From contig JAUIAM010000003.1 of the NCBI GenBank assembly GCA_030425485.1, positions 179,043-243,042 of the forward strand: a DNA stretch of 64,000 bases, given 5' to 3'. The notes below the pieces were generated by a model, which was not told the origin of the DNA, ran no database searches, and was given only the letters and a program-made list of their open reading frames with translations. Positions within the stretch are counted from its first letter, which is position 1; every line of letters starts with the position of its first letter. Shown here piece by piece: positions 35,511 to 44,672 of this stretch. A program made the position numbers and the translations under genes. Source of the DNA: Verrucomicrobiia bacterium (GTDB taxonomy: Bacteria; Verrucomicrobiota; Verrucomicrobiia; Opitutales; Cerasicoccaceae).

Positions 35511-36221
35511 AGTGTTCTACCGGTTTCGGACTTTCTGATGCAGAGGAGAGGGTCAGGATTAAGCATAACTTGTGCCTGATGCCGTGTTCCCCTCTGTGTT
35601 CGGTTAACTATGTACCACTTTTTAGGCGGATCGTTATGAATGCAAGCGAGTTCGATACTTTTGCGGGTAGGTAAGCACCGCCTTGATGATGCTTGTCTGA
35701 ACGACACAGCTGTTAATTTCGTACGGTTTTCCTGCAAGCCGGTGGGAGAATCGCAATCCCGTCTGTGGTATGATTAGGCTCATAACGGGAATGCATGTTT
35801 CTATATACAACAGTGCCAGCAAGGCTTTCACCAAGGATGTGATTGCTAGCCACGTTGTTGGTACGGAGCATGCATGCCGCCCCCAGATCGTTGCAGAACA
35901 AATACCCTGTCATTTCACAGCGTTATTTTTTGTTCATGTATAAGGTAAGTACTTATCGCAGGCAGCGTCATCTGGCTACAAGCAAGATCGGAAAGCACAC
36001 CGTCACGAGCGGCTCGCATGGTTTTTTAAACCATCGGCAAAGTCGCCTCCGGTGTGAAGCGAGAGCTTGAACGTCGTGATCCGGCCTTGCGACCTGGCGC
36101 AGCCATACCCTTGGCGCGCTGACATGGCATGACCCTGCATGCCTGCATATACGAGGATTTTTAGTCACCTGCTTTGCTCGTTGCTCCCTTGCCTCCCTCA
36201 ACGATTCAAACGAGCAAGTAA
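35511..36221. other. 711-bp intergenic region, possible structured leader
   Basis: No credible gene. The right half (about 36000-36070) is rich in pairing: GGCTCGC with GCGAGAGC, ATGGTTT with AAACCAT, and GGC-loop-GCC in between, which could be an RNA leader of the membrane-protein gene at 36222. No known riboswitch consensus could be matched with confidence. The left half should contain the promoter of the AraC gene. Confidence 0.35.
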
Positions 36222-37049
36222 ATGCAGACACATCGACGACTACTCACACCGCATATCGAAGGAGCGGCTGGCTTCAGCTACTACGCGCGCAAGTATTACC
36301 GTTCGCGGAATATGCTGCTGGCAGGTGAAGCAATCGTACCCGAGCCGGAGAGCCCGAACGTGACGGCCTTGCTGCTGCCGGGGATTCGGCACGGTTTTCA
36401 AGCCGCCTACCAAGCCCGTTGGTCGGGCCTGATCGTCATCGCGCTGATCGCCGCCGTGGTAGGCAGTTATTATGCGATACCAGCGACTAGCCGTACGTAC
36501 AGTGCGATCATGGCTTTGAAGGAGAGCAACCAACTCCTGTTCTCTTTTTTGAGCATAGGGATCGCGGGTGGCATTTTACCCGTGGCATTGGGGCTTTGCA
36601 CGGGGATGTATAAGTCCGTGCGCAAGGCGGGGACGCATGCCGCGTACGGCTTGCTGGTATTTGGCCTGCTGGGGCTGATGAATAACTACCTGTATGCGTT
36701 TCAGTCCTATCTCTTTGGTGCGGGCAACGGACTGGGCACGGTTTTGACCAAGATCGCCTTCGATCAATTTGTCTGGACCGTGCTGATCGCCAATCCCTAC
36801 CAACTGGCGGTCCTGATGTTTCGCGATGGTGGTTTTCGGGGTTCCGCTTTTAATGAAGCGACGCGGAGTCCGGTGGCTTACTACCTGACCAAGGGCTTTC
36901 CCGCCTTGCTGAATAACTGGTGCTTCTGGATACCGCTCACCGGGTTGATCTATTCGCTGCCCGAGGCCTTGCAGATACCGGTGGCCTCGCTGGCGGTAGC
37001 GTTCTGGGTCGTGCTGCTATCACTGACGGTAAAGCCAGAGAAGGCGTAG
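36222..37049 (+). CDS. Membrane protein, possibly Mpv17/PMP22-like (first of a pair)
   Basis: 275 residues from the ATG at 36222; an ATG at 36312 (MLLAGEAIVPEP) is a possible alternative. Four to five membrane segments: about 68-86, 105-128, 140-160, 170-195 and 245-268. The pattern KIAFDQFVWTVLIANPYQLAVLMF followed by a Trp/Pro-containing C-terminal helix pair (NNWCFWIPLTGLIYSLPEAL) recalls the topology of Mpv17/PMP22 proteins, but this is a distant resemblance. The next gene encodes a paralogue of similar size 19 bp downstream. Function unknown; the pair may form a hetero-oligomer. Confidence 0.7.
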   Translation: MQTHRRLLTPHIEGAAGFSYYARKYYRSRNMLLAGEAIVPEPESPNVTALLLPGIRHGFQAAYQARWSGLIVIALIAAVVGSYYAIPATSRTYSAIMALKESNQLLFSFLSIGIAGGILPVALGLCTGMYKSVRKAGTHAAYGLLVFGLLGLMNNYLYAFQSYLFGAGNGLGTVLTKIAFDQFVWTVLIANPYQLAVLMFRDGGFRGSAFNEATRSPVAYYLTKGFPALLNNWCFWIPLTGLIYSLPEALQIPVASLAVAFWVVLLSLTVKPEKA

Positions 37050-37068
37050 CTTAATCGAGGGAATCTTT

Positions 37069-37929
37069 ATGCAAAACACAGCATCACATCGCAGCACGCT
37101 GCTGCACCGAGCCGTGGCCGAGGGGGCACCGCTTACCTTTGGAGGCCGCGTCACGGCCCGCGCACGCAACCGCATCTCAACTGGCTCTTCCGGGTTGGTG
37201 GCTTGTTATCCGAGTGGGGCGGGGCATGCGTCGGCTGGCATCGATTCGCTCTCCAGCGGTATCCTGGCGGGTTGCCAGCGACTCAAGACAACCTGGCCGG
37301 CCATCGTGGCGATACAGGTCTTCATCGTCTCCGTTGTGTGTGCGTACTTCTATGTTCCGCAGACAGCCTTCTTGTTCGATTGGCTGATTGCGATGCGCAA
37401 CCGCCTCGGGCCGCTGTTCGGGGTGTTCGGCATGGGCTTGATCGTGGGCGGGCTTTCTGAAGTGCTCAAGGTGTACATGCAGCAGAAGGGGCGCTGGGAG
37501 CGGCAGAATTTTAAAAACCTGGCCTTTAATATCTCCTTCTTTGGGGCCTGGGGCTGCCTGAGCTATTATAAATTCAACTTCTACTCCTGGCTCTTGGGCA
37601 CGGGGGGAAGCCCGCAAGTTCTACTGCCCAAACTGTTTCTGGACCTGGTGGTTTATTCGGCCCTGTTCTATAACCCCGTGTGCGGCATGATCCTGAACTG
37701 GCGGAGTCTGGACTATGACTGGTCACGCCTGCGGGCGGAGATCACGCCGTTCAAGGGCTATGCCTGCCGCATCCTGGTGCCGACTCAATTTTTCCACTGG
37801 GTTCTCTGGCTGCCCTTGACTTCGGTCGTGTTTCTTCTGCCCACCGCACTGCAACTACCCGTGGTTATCCTCGGGGTGACCTTGTGGGTGATCTTACTTT
37901 CGGCACTCAGTGCCAAGCCAAGCCGTTAA
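37069..37929 (+). CDS. Membrane protein, paralogue of the preceding gene
   Basis: 286 residues; GAGGG lies upstream of the ATG. It aligns with the 36222 product over the membrane part: KLFLDLVVYSALFYNPVCGMIL corresponds to KIAFDQFVWTVLIANPYQLAVL, and FFHWVLWLPLTSVVFLLPTALQ to LNNWCFWIPLTGLIYSLPEALQ, including the shared ALQxPV. The N-terminal 80 residues differ and are hydrophilic. The downstream PfkB kinase gene starts 5 bp after its stop, so the three genes form a tight operon. Function unknown. Confidence 0.72.
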   Translation: MQNTASHRSTLLHRAVAEGAPLTFGGRVTARARNRISTGSSGLVACYPSGAGHASAGIDSLSSGILAGCQRLKTTWPAIVAIQVFIVSVVCAYFYVPQTAFLFDWLIAMRNRLGPLFGVFGMGLIVGGLSEVLKVYMQQKGRWERQNFKNLAFNISFFGAWGCLSYYKFNFYSWLLGTGGSPQVLLPKLFLDLVVYSALFYNPVCGMILNWRSLDYDWSRLRAEITPFKGYACRILVPTQFFHWVLWLPLTSVVFLLPTALQLPVVILGVTLWVILLSALSAKPSR

Positions 37930-37934
37930 ACATT

Positions 37935-38957
37935 ATGAATCGTTCAGGAATCTTATCCGCGGGCGCCTATGCCATCGACTATATCAAGCGTGTGGACGCT
38001 TTTCCGACTTCAGGAAAGGCTGCCCAGATTTTACGCGAGGAAATCAGCAATGGTGGCTTTGCCTACAACGTGCTTATCAACCTGGTGCGCCTTGGGGCGG
38101 ACTTCAAGCTGTCGGCTGCCGGATGGGTGGGGCAGGATGTGGATGGGCAGGCGGTGGTAGAAGACTGCAAGGCGCACCATCTCGACATCGCCTCCCTCCG
38201 CGTGTCCAAGGTCGAGCACACGACATACAACGATGTGATGGTCCGCCCGGAAACGGGTGAGCGCTACATCCTGACCCGGATGGGGGCGCACACGAGCCTG
38301 TCGCTGTGGGACGTGAGCCTGGATGCCACCGATGCGAAAATGTTCTATCTGGGGCCGCTGTTGGGCCTGGGGGAACTGGACCGTACGCATAAACTGTCCG
38401 GGACGCAGGCGGCGGAGATGCTGCGCCTGGCGCAAAAGGCGGGCATCGACACGGCGGTGTCGATCATTCCCGTTGAGGGAAGGGCGGAGAGCATCTTCAA
38501 GGCCCTGAAGTTTACCGATTACCTTTTTTTGACCGAGGGGGATGTCGAGTTCCTGACCGGGATTCAACTACGCTATCAATCCGGGCTGCACCGTGATGCC
38601 ATTCACGAGGCCTGCAAGCAGTTGATCGGCATGGGTGTGGGGGGTGCCGTCATTCTCCAGCTCAGCGAGGGAGGGCTCATCATGAATCGCAAAGGAGAGG
38701 TCACCTTTCAGCGTGGGGTGAATCTGCCGCTGAAGAAGCTGTCCAGTTTTGGCGGGGTCAACTCCGCCTTTACCGCAGGAGTGCTCTACGCGTTGCACGA
38801 GGAGCGGCCTTATGCCGAGGCACTGCAACTTGGGCTGGGGGCGGCAGCGGCCTGCTCGATGGGGGTGAGCACTTCGGGCGGTGTGCGGACCGAGAAGCGT
38901 TGCCTGGAGCTATACCACCAGTACCAGCATACGCCGATCGAGATGGGAGTTGCCTGA
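37935..38957 (+). CDS. PfkB-family carbohydrate kinase
   Basis: 340 residues from the ATG at 37935. Ribokinase/PfkB features: GGFAYNVLINLVRLGADFKL (N-terminal sugar-binding glycine region), the LAVGWVGQDVDG-like stretch (AAGWVGQDVDGQAVVEDCK), DYLFLTEGDVEFLTG, and a modified second signature where the usual DTxGAGD reads SSFGGVNSAFTAGVLYAL. The catalytic Asp of GAGD is replaced by Asn (GGVNSAF), which is unusual and may mean altered or lost kinase activity. It follows the membrane-protein pair directly. Substrate cannot be named. Confidence 0.82.
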   Translation: MNRSGILSAGAYAIDYIKRVDAFPTSGKAAQILREEISNGGFAYNVLINLVRLGADFKLSAAGWVGQDVDGQAVVEDCKAHHLDIASLRVSKVEHTTYNDVMVRPETGERYILTRMGAHTSLSLWDVSLDATDAKMFYLGPLLGLGELDRTHKLSGTQAAEMLRLAQKAGIDTAVSIIPVEGRAESIFKALKFTDYLFLTEGDVEFLTGIQLRYQSGLHRDAIHEACKQLIGMGVGGAVILQLSEGGLIMNRKGEVTFQRGVNLPLKKLSSFGGVNSAFTAGVLYALHEERPYAEALQLGLGAAAACSMGVSTSGGVRTEKRCLELYHQYQHTPIEMGVA

Positions 38958-38978
38958 GAGATGATTTGCGCTGACGCT

Positions 38979-39950
38979 TTATGAAGGCGGGTGCTGAGCC
39001 CGTGGGCGGGTGGCCAGCTTTTGCTTTAGCTCCCGCTTGAACAGGAATTGGCAGAGGCCCTTGGCCAGGCAGGCAAATGCCCAGCGTAGCGGGGCGAGCT
39101 TGCGGTCCCGCAGGGTGTACTTGAGGGCGAGTGCGGCTACCTTGAGATGGCGGAAGGGGGCGTGGGTGCCGTAGTAGTAGCGGAGAGCTCGCTCGATGCG
39201 GGCGTTCTCCTCGGCGTCGGCCGCCTGGTAGTTGTCCCACTTGTCTCGGAATTTACCGTAGTTGGCCCGCGAAGAGTGGGTCAGATTACGGGTATGGACG
39301 CGCTTGGCGTAGAGTGGACGCGGGAAGAAGTGCACCTCCGCCCGCAGGCCCATTTGGCAGAAAATGTCCGCATCCTCGTGTGACCAGAAGTCGGGCTCGT
39401 AGCCCGTGGTTTGGGCATAGCTGGAGCGTCGAAAGAGCGCGAATGGTCCTTGCCCGGTGGCGGCAAAGAGCGAGGTAAAGGGTGTGAGGGTGTCGGCGTC
39501 CTTGAGTAATTTGGGCAGCCCAAGCACACCCGGCATGAAGCGGTTGCAGCGGCCGGGGCCAAGCGGGGTGCCGCGGGTATCAATCAAGGTGTGACGACAG
39601 GCTACGAGGCCGACCTCGGGGTGTTGATCGAGGTAGGCAACGAGCTCCGCCAGAAAATCAGGTTCGAGGCGGTCGTCCCCATCGAGGAAGTGTATGTACT
39701 CGCACGTCTCGGGTAGTGCTGCGTAGCCGGTGTTTCGCCAGGCAGAGGGGCCGCGGTTGGGGATGGAGAGAAAGCGAAATCTGGCATCACCGTCAATGGA
39801 GGCGTGGATGCGCTCAGGGGTGTCGTCTGCGCTACTGTTGTCGATGCACAGGCAGGTCCAGTCCGGCATGGACTGGGCGCGAACAGAGGCGATGGCTTCG
39901 CCGATATAGTCCGCGTTGTTGTAGGTGCCAATGACGATGCCGACTTTCAT
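38979..39950 (-). CDS. Family 2 glycosyltransferase
   Basis: 323 residues with the GT2/GT-A start VGIVIGTYNNADYIGEAIAS, CLCIDNSSADDTPERI and the metal-binding region IHFLDGDDRLEPDFLAEL. The C-terminal ~90 residues are basic and helical without clear membrane segments, so it is probably a peripheral inner-membrane enzyme that adds a sugar to a cell-surface glycan. It lies 23 bp downstream of the FkbM gene on the same strand; together they look like a small polysaccharide or O-antigen modification unit. Confidence 0.92.
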   Translation of the reverse strand: MKVGIVIGTYNNADYIGEAIASVRAQSMPDWTCLCIDNSSADDTPERIHASIDGDARFRFLSIPNRGPSAWRNTGYAALPETCEYIHFLDGDDRLEPDFLAELVAYLDQHPEVGLVACRHTLIDTRGTPLGPGRCNRFMPGVLGLPKLLKDADTLTPFTSLFAATGQGPFALFRRSSYAQTTGYEPDFWSHEDADIFCQMGLRAEVHFFPRPLYAKRVHTRNLTHSSRANYGKFRDKWDNYQAADAEENARIERALRYYYGTHAPFRHLKVAALALKYTLRDRKLAPLRWAFACLAKGLCQFLFKRELKQKLATRPRAQHPPS

Positions 39951-39973
39951 GCGAAAAGTATGGGTAGCTTAGC

Positions 39974-40825
39974 TCAGCGCTCGCGGTGTGGAAGGGAAAA
40001 GAGAAAGTCCGCGCTTGTTTGGCTGACGCTGTCTCCCTCGACGGTGCGAAGGGTGCTCTGGGAGGAGAAGCGCCGGAGTAGTTGCTGAGCGCGGTAGCCC
40101 CAGCCGGTGAGCAGGCTGACGGCTTCGCGCTGCGAGAAGGGGGTGTCGGGATCGGGCCAGATTTCGATCAAGACGTGCTGGGGCGGGTTCTTTTCGAATA
40201 AAGCCTTTGCACCCCGGAGGACCTGGGTTTCGTGGCCTTCGACATCGATCTTGAGCAAGCGTATCGGCGTGTCGAACAGTGCGGCTTCTTCCCCGAGGGT
40301 GACGACTTTCACGGCCACCCCGGTCGGCGCTGTGGCCTCGCTTACCTGAGCCAGCCCGGAGTTGTCCACCGGTGCGGAGAGCGTGAGCGTGCCGGGCTTA
40401 TCCGAGACGGCCAGGGGCTGTAGCTGAACGTGCTCGTAGTGGTTGAGGGCGAGCGATTGCTCAAGCATGGTGATGCAGTCCGGTGAGGGCTCGTAGGCGT
40501 GGACCTTTCCGTGCGGGCCGACGAGTCTGGCCGCGGGCATGACTTCCGTGCCGATGTTGGCCCCGATGTCCACGTAGGTGTCCCCCGGGCGGAGCAGTTT
40601 CTTCAGGCACCAGGAAATGGAGGGGTCGTGGTCGCCGAAGCAGTAGACCATGGCGTCGATGTAGTCGCGGGGACGGATGGTGATCTGGCTGCCGTCGAAC
40701 ATGCTCACCTGGGTCGGCGAGGGCAGGCTTTCGAGTACGCATCTGACGGGTTGTTGAAAGACGAACCAGCCGCGCCCTTTATAAAAGGGGTAGTAGCGTG
40801 CCCACTTTATCCAGCTCATGCCCAT
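39974..40825 (-). CDS. FkbM-family SAM-dependent methyltransferase
   Basis: 283 residues from the ATG at 40825; the frame extends to a TTG at 40921, but the extra 32 residues look non-coding. SAM-binding motif I is DTYVDIGANIGTEVMPAARL, followed by KVHAYEPSPDCITMLEQSL and IRLLKIDVEGHETQVLRGA, the FkbM signature. Such enzymes methylate sugar hydroxyls in surface glycans and natural products. Transcribed with the GT2 gene. Its promoter region overlaps the upstream flank of tRNA-Arg. Confidence 0.9.
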   Translation of the reverse strand: MGMSWIKWARYYPFYKGRGWFVFQQPVRCVLESLPSPTQVSMFDGSQITIRPRDYIDAMVYCFGDHDPSISWCLKKLLRPGDTYVDIGANIGTEVMPAARLVGPHGKVHAYEPSPDCITMLEQSLALNHYEHVQLQPLAVSDKPGTLTLSAPVDNSGLAQVSEATAPTGVAVKVVTLGEEAALFDTPIRLLKIDVEGHETQVLRGAKALFEKNPPQHVLIEIWPDPDTPFSQREAVSLLTGWGYRAQQLLRRFSSQSTLRTVEGDSVSQTSADFLFSLPHRER

Positions 40826-40960
40826 GGTTGTGTCATGTCGAAAAGCGGGATACAAGGACGAAGCATGGGGGCGGGTAAACGCGTGGTCTGGTGCCAAGGA
40901 TATTTGCTTGCCTGTGTTCAACTCACGCGCCTGAATGCGGGCAGCATTGAGCTTAGCTGC

Positions 40961-41036
40961 GGGGGCGTAGCTCAGAGGATAGAGCAGGGGTTTTCTAAAC
41001 CCTTGGTCGGGGGTTCGATTCCCTCCGCCCCTGCCA
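40961..41036 (+). tRNA. tRNA-Arg (anticodon UCU)
   Basis: A complete 76-nt cloverleaf including encoded CCA. Acceptor GGGGGCG/CGCCCCT (G1-T72 wobble), D stem GCTC/GAGC, anticodon stem GGGGT/ACCCT with loop TTTCTAA (anticodon TCT at 40994-40996, reads AGA), T stem GGGGG/CCCTC with loop TTCGATT, discriminator G. It stands alone between the FkbM gene and the histidine kinase. No integrase or attachment-site duplication is seen nearby. Confidence 0.97.
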
Positions 41037-41203
41037 TTGGGTGCTGCGGTGGCTGCCGGGTGGGGCTTTACGTAAACCTCAAGGCTATTTAGGTCAGTGC
41101 GCGCTATTACCGATAGGGGTTTCAGACATGACTTCGTGGCGCATCATCGCTGTTTCTTACAGTTGCCATCGCCCAGAACTGAACACACTATCTCAATAAC
41201 TCC

Positions 41204-43075
41204 ATGAAATCCAAGTCCATCGGTTTGAGCCCAAAGTCTTTTTACTACGGTTATGACTCAAAAAAGGACTTGAAGCACCTCGTGCGTCTGGTGCTCATCC
41301 TCGTTTTCATCGCTCTCCTTACGGGCATGATTGGCATCTGGGTGGTGTACCGCAGTGCGCATGAGCGCCATCTGGATATGTTGCGGGCCTTTGCCAATAC
41401 CCAGGGTGATGTGCTCGATGCCTACATGCTGCTGGATGAGGTCAAGTCGGGCCGGGTACATGGGGATACGCCTCACGAGCATAACTTAGACAACGTGAAG
41501 GAATTGCTCCTGAAGCAGGAGAGCTTTCTGGAGACGGGCCAGCTCTTGCTGGCATATGAGGATACGAGCACGGGCAAATACATCCTGATCGGCACGGGCC
41601 ACATGCCGAGTGGGCAACACTCGGTGCTGGTGGTCGAAAATACCCGTGAGCTGACGCCCTCAATGCGCTTGGCCCTGGAGGGGAAGGAGGGCGTGCTGGA
41701 GGGACAAGACCTTCATGGTGCCCCGGTTGTGACGGCCTATCTGCCCATTTCCAAGCATAACGCCGGCCTGGTCGTTATGCTGAACCAAAGTGAATTCTAC
41801 GCTCCGTATCACCGTGCCAGGTTGATAACCCTGGGCATCGGTGTTGTCTTTGTCGTGTTCGGCACCTGGGTAATCTGGAGCGCTGAGCAGAAGAACCTCA
41901 GGCAGGTCCGCGAGCGTGAGCAGTTGATCCGGCTGTCATTTGAAAACAGTGCGATCGGCAAGGCCCTCGTCGCGCCGGACGGCAGTTGGCTGCGCGCGAA
42001 CAAGTCCTTGGTCAATATCCTTGGCTATACTGAGGATGAGTTGTTGCGGATGGATTTTCAGTCCATCACCTACCCAGAGGACCTGGAAGCCGACCTGGAT
42101 CATGTGCAGGCTATGCTCAAGGGCGAGATTAACGTCTACCACATGGATAAGCGCTACTTCCATAAGTCGGGGGACATCATCTGGAGCCACCTCAGTGTCT
42201 CTCTGGTCAGGGACGAGCAAGGCGAGCCGAAGTTTTTCATTTCGCAGATACAGGACATTACCGAGCGTAAGCGGGTAGAGTTTGAGAACCAGCGCCTGCA
42301 CGAACGCTTGATGGACCAGCTCTCGCTGCGTCGGCAGCAACTGGACACGGCCAGTGGTGCCCTGGAGGGCTTCGCCTATTCCGTGTCGCATGATTTGCGG
42401 GCCCCACTGCGGGCAATGTCCGGCTTTAGCCAGGCCTTGCAGGAGGAGTACGGAGATAAACTCGACGATACGGCCAGCGACTACATCCGGCGTATTCACC
42501 GGGCCTCGACCAATATGGCCGAGCTCATTGACAGTATCCTGCGGCTGTCCAGAACGAGCTTTGGTGAGCTCAATGTGGTTTCGCTGGACATCACCGCCAT
42601 GTCAAAGCGGGTGGTGGAAAACTGCCGCGTGGTGGAGCCGGATTACCCGGTAGAGGTGCGGGTAGCACCGGGGCTGAAGGGGCAGGGGGACCTGCGGCTG
42701 ATCGGCAGTGTGCTGGACAACCTGATCGGCAACGCCTGGAAGTATACCCACGGCGTGGAAAACCCGCTCATCGAGGTGGGGCAGGAGCACGTTACCTTAT
42801 CCGAGCAGTCCGATGATTCGGTGTTGGCCTTTTATGTTCGTGACAATGGAGTCGGGTTTGATATGGCTTACTCAAACAAGCTGTTCCGGCCATTCCAGCG
42901 CATTCACAGTGATCGTGAGTTTGAAGGGTCGGGGGTCGGCTTGGCATCTGCGCAGACCATCATCAATCGCCACGGAGGTCAGATTTGGGCCCAAGGCCAG
43001 ACAGGAAAAGGCGCGACCTTCTATTTCACCCTCAACCACACGCAGTTTGATTCCGAAAAAAATTCTACTAGCTGA
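41204..43075 (+). CDS. PAS-containing sensor histidine kinase
   Basis: 623 residues. Membrane helices at about 26-48 and 205-226 enclose a periplasmic sensor domain of about 155 residues. A PAS domain follows (about 240-355; ANKSLVNILGYTEDELLRMD), then the phosphorylation box AYSVSHDLRAPLRAMSGF with His396 and an HATPase domain with VLDNLIGNAWKYT, VRDNGVGFD and GVGLASAQTI. The H-box is of the phytochrome/bacteriophytochrome-like subtype, which usually pairs with a stand-alone receiver. Such a receiver gene overlaps its 3' end by 29 bp. Signal unknown. Confidence 0.94.
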   Translation: MKSKSIGLSPKSFYYGYDSKKDLKHLVRLVLILVFIALLTGMIGIWVVYRSAHERHLDMLRAFANTQGDVLDAYMLLDEVKSGRVHGDTPHEHNLDNVKELLLKQESFLETGQLLLAYEDTSTGKYILIGTGHMPSGQHSVLVVENTRELTPSMRLALEGKEGVLEGQDLHGAPVVTAYLPISKHNAGLVVMLNQSEFYAPYHRARLITLGIGVVFVVFGTWVIWSAEQKNLRQVREREQLIRLSFENSAIGKALVAPDGSWLRANKSLVNILGYTEDELLRMDFQSITYPEDLEADLDHVQAMLKGEINVYHMDKRYFHKSGDIIWSHLSVSLVRDEQGEPKFFISQIQDITERKRVEFENQRLHERLMDQLSLRRQQLDTASGALEGFAYSVSHDLRAPLRAMSGFSQALQEEYGDKLDDTASDYIRRIHRASTNMAELIDSILRLSRTSFGELNVVSLDITAMSKRVVENCRVVEPDYPVEVRVAPGLKGQGDLRLIGSVLDNLIGNAWKYTHGVENPLIEVGQEHVTLSEQSDDSVLAFYVRDNGVGFDMAYSNKLFRPFQRIHSDREFEGSGVGLASAQTIINRHGGQIWAQGQTGKGATFYFTLNHTQFDSEKNSTS

Positions 43076-43481
43076 GGACAACCCGGACGATGAGTTGTTG
43101 ACGACGCGGGCGCTGAAGAAGTGTGGCGTTCTCAACGAGGTGGATGTAGTCCGCAACGGTCAGGAGGTAATCGATTACCTCGAATGTACCGGAAAATATA
43201 CGGATCGCACCCCCTACGAGCCGCAACTCGTGCTGCTGGACCTGAAAATGCCGGTAAAGGATGGCCTCGAAGCCCTGGAGTACATCCGTAAGAGTGATAA
43301 ATTCAAGACCCTGCCCGTGGTGATTTTAACCTCCTCGCGGGAGGAGTCCGACCTTATCTCTGGCTACAAGCTCGGGGTAAATAGTATCGTTTGTAAACCC
43401 ATTAACTTTGAGGAGTTTAGCGAAGCTGTTCGCCATCTTGGCATGTACTGGCTGCTGATTAACGAGTATCCGACCCGTTAG
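43047..43481 (+). CDS. Single-domain response regulator (Rcp1-like)
   Basis: 144 residues from the TTG at 43047, the only start that keeps the receiver fold intact (MIPKKILLAEDNPDDELLTT). Acidic pocket at residues 10-11 and 14-15, phosphoacceptor Asp65 in LVLLDLKMPV, Thr/Ser at ILTSS and Lys117 in VCKPIN. No output domain. It overlaps the end of the kinase gene by 29 bp in another frame, so the two are translationally coupled and likely form one phosphorelay pair. Confidence 0.9.
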   Translation: MIPKKILLAEDNPDDELLTTRALKKCGVLNEVDVVRNGQEVIDYLECTGKYTDRTPYEPQLVLLDLKMPVKDGLEALEYIRKSDKFKTLPVVILTSSREESDLISGYKLGVNSIVCKPINFEEFSEAVRHLGMYWLLINEYPTR

Positions 43482-43579
43482 GTGGGGGATAGTCGTTCTT
43501 TTTGCCGGGTATTCGCCCGATGCGGGTATCAGGTGCAGGCTGTATAGACGATGTGGGGCCTTTGCGTTAAACTGTGGCC

Positions 43580-44083
43580 ATGTCACAGCTTAAGGAACTC
43601 CCTTCACAAATCATGAATGAGAAGGAAGACACATACCGAGTGTACGTTCTGGAAGACGAATCACTCCTGCGGCAACTGGTGATTGCCTACGTGGAATCTA
43701 TCGGCGGGATCGACATGATCGGAAGCAGCGGAGACGGTGCCGTTGCCATGAAGGAAATCATCGCGATGGAGCCGGACCTGGTTTTTGCCGATATCCGCGT
43801 CCCCGAAGTCTCCGGTCTGGAGGCCCTGTACCTGATCAAGCGTCGCTTGCCCAAGACCAAGGTGATCCTCTTTTCCGGCTCGATTACGGCTGATAATATC
43901 CGCATCGCTTACGATGGCCAGGTAGACGCCTTTATTGAGAAAGGCGAGGGTCTAAGCGAGTTTCAGGAAGCGATCGAAGCCGTGCGTAATGACAAACGTT
44001 ACTACAGTGAGCATGTGCGCCGGGTGCTGTTGTCACTGGAAGGTGAACGCGCTCTGCATGACATGTACGACAAGCAGTCGTAA
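43580..44083 (+). CDS. Response regulator receiver protein without DNA-binding domain
   Basis: 167 residues from the ATG at 43580 (GTG two codons earlier and ATG at 43613 are possible). Receiver domain with VYVLEDESLLRQLV, phosphoacceptor Asp71 in LVFADIRVPEVSGL and the VILFSGS strand; it resembles the receivers of NarL/LuxR regulators, but the region after KRYYSEHVRRVLLSL lacks the expected helix-turn-helix and stops 20 residues later. It may act through protein contacts. It follows the Rcp1-like gene by about 100 bp and probably belongs to the same signalling group. Confidence 0.88.
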   Translation: MSQLKELPSQIMNEKEDTYRVYVLEDESLLRQLVIAYVESIGGIDMIGSSGDGAVAMKEIIAMEPDLVFADIRVPEVSGLEALYLIKRRLPKTKVILFSGSITADNIRIAYDGQVDAFIEKGEGLSEFQEAIEAVRNDKRYYSEHVRRVLLSLEGERALHDMYDKQS

Positions 44084-44153
44084 AAAGGCGGTTGACCGTC
44101 CGCGCCCAGTACCATAAGCACTCCCTTTTTACCCGGTGTTAGATCCGAGTATC

Positions 44154-44567
44154 ATGACTGCTATGGCTGAAGAACGCGACATTAACAACCTGATCACCCT
44201 CCACGCAGACGACGCTGCCCAGCGCGATGCCGCCTTTTCGGCGCTCGAGTCTATGGCTCGGGAAAAGTGGGACCACCTTCAGGTCAAGGACGGGATTATC
44301 AACTTTAATACCGACTGGGAGCCACCCTACAAGGAGCTCAAGGCGCTGTCCAAGGAGCACCCGGGGGTGGAGTTTCACCTGCTGGCGGACGCTTTTACCA
44401 AGCGCCACTGGATCTGCAAGTCCACCATCGTGGCGGGAAAAACCGAGGATCTGGTGCTTTCGCTCATCGACGATGATTTTGAGAAGGTTTTTGCCGAGAT
44501 TTATGGCAAAAGCCATAGCGAGTGGGAGGCCGACCGCAGCGAAGCCTTTGTCCATCTCCTGGCGTAA
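44154..44567 (+). CDS. Conserved-looking small protein of unknown function
   Basis: 137 residues from the ATG at 44154 (a GTG at 44136 adds six). Soluble and acidic, no signal peptide or membrane helix. Repeated α/β pattern with NLITLHADDAAQRDAAFSAL, FNTDWEPPYKELKALSKEHP and a C-terminal DDDFEKVFAEIYGKSHSEW. It suggests a small αβ-sandwich, but I do not recognise the family. It stands between the response regulators and the acetyl esterase, with its own gaps. Confidence 0.65.
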   Translation: MTAMAEERDINNLITLHADDAAQRDAAFSALESMAREKWDHLQVKDGIINFNTDWEPPYKELKALSKEHPGVEFHLLADAFTKRHWICKSTIVAGKTEDLVLSLIDDDFEKVFAEIYGKSHSEWEADRSEAFVHLLA

Positions 44568-44672
44568 AAGTCCTGAGCATTACGTCTGAACGTAAGCTGC
44601 ACGGAGAGCATTTACCTCTACGTGCATTTCGCGCTTGTGGTGAGCGGATGGCTTGGTTGTAAATGACGCCAT

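Noticed and set aside
36010..36070. Cyclic-di-GMP riboswitch suggested by GGCAAAG...CCTCCGG
   Set aside because: Core spacing and the second conserved segment do not fit the known consensus; only a generic structured leader can be supported.
40961..41100. tRNA-Arg as integration site of an island
   Set aside because: No integrase, no repeated tRNA 3' end and no change in gene type around it within the window.
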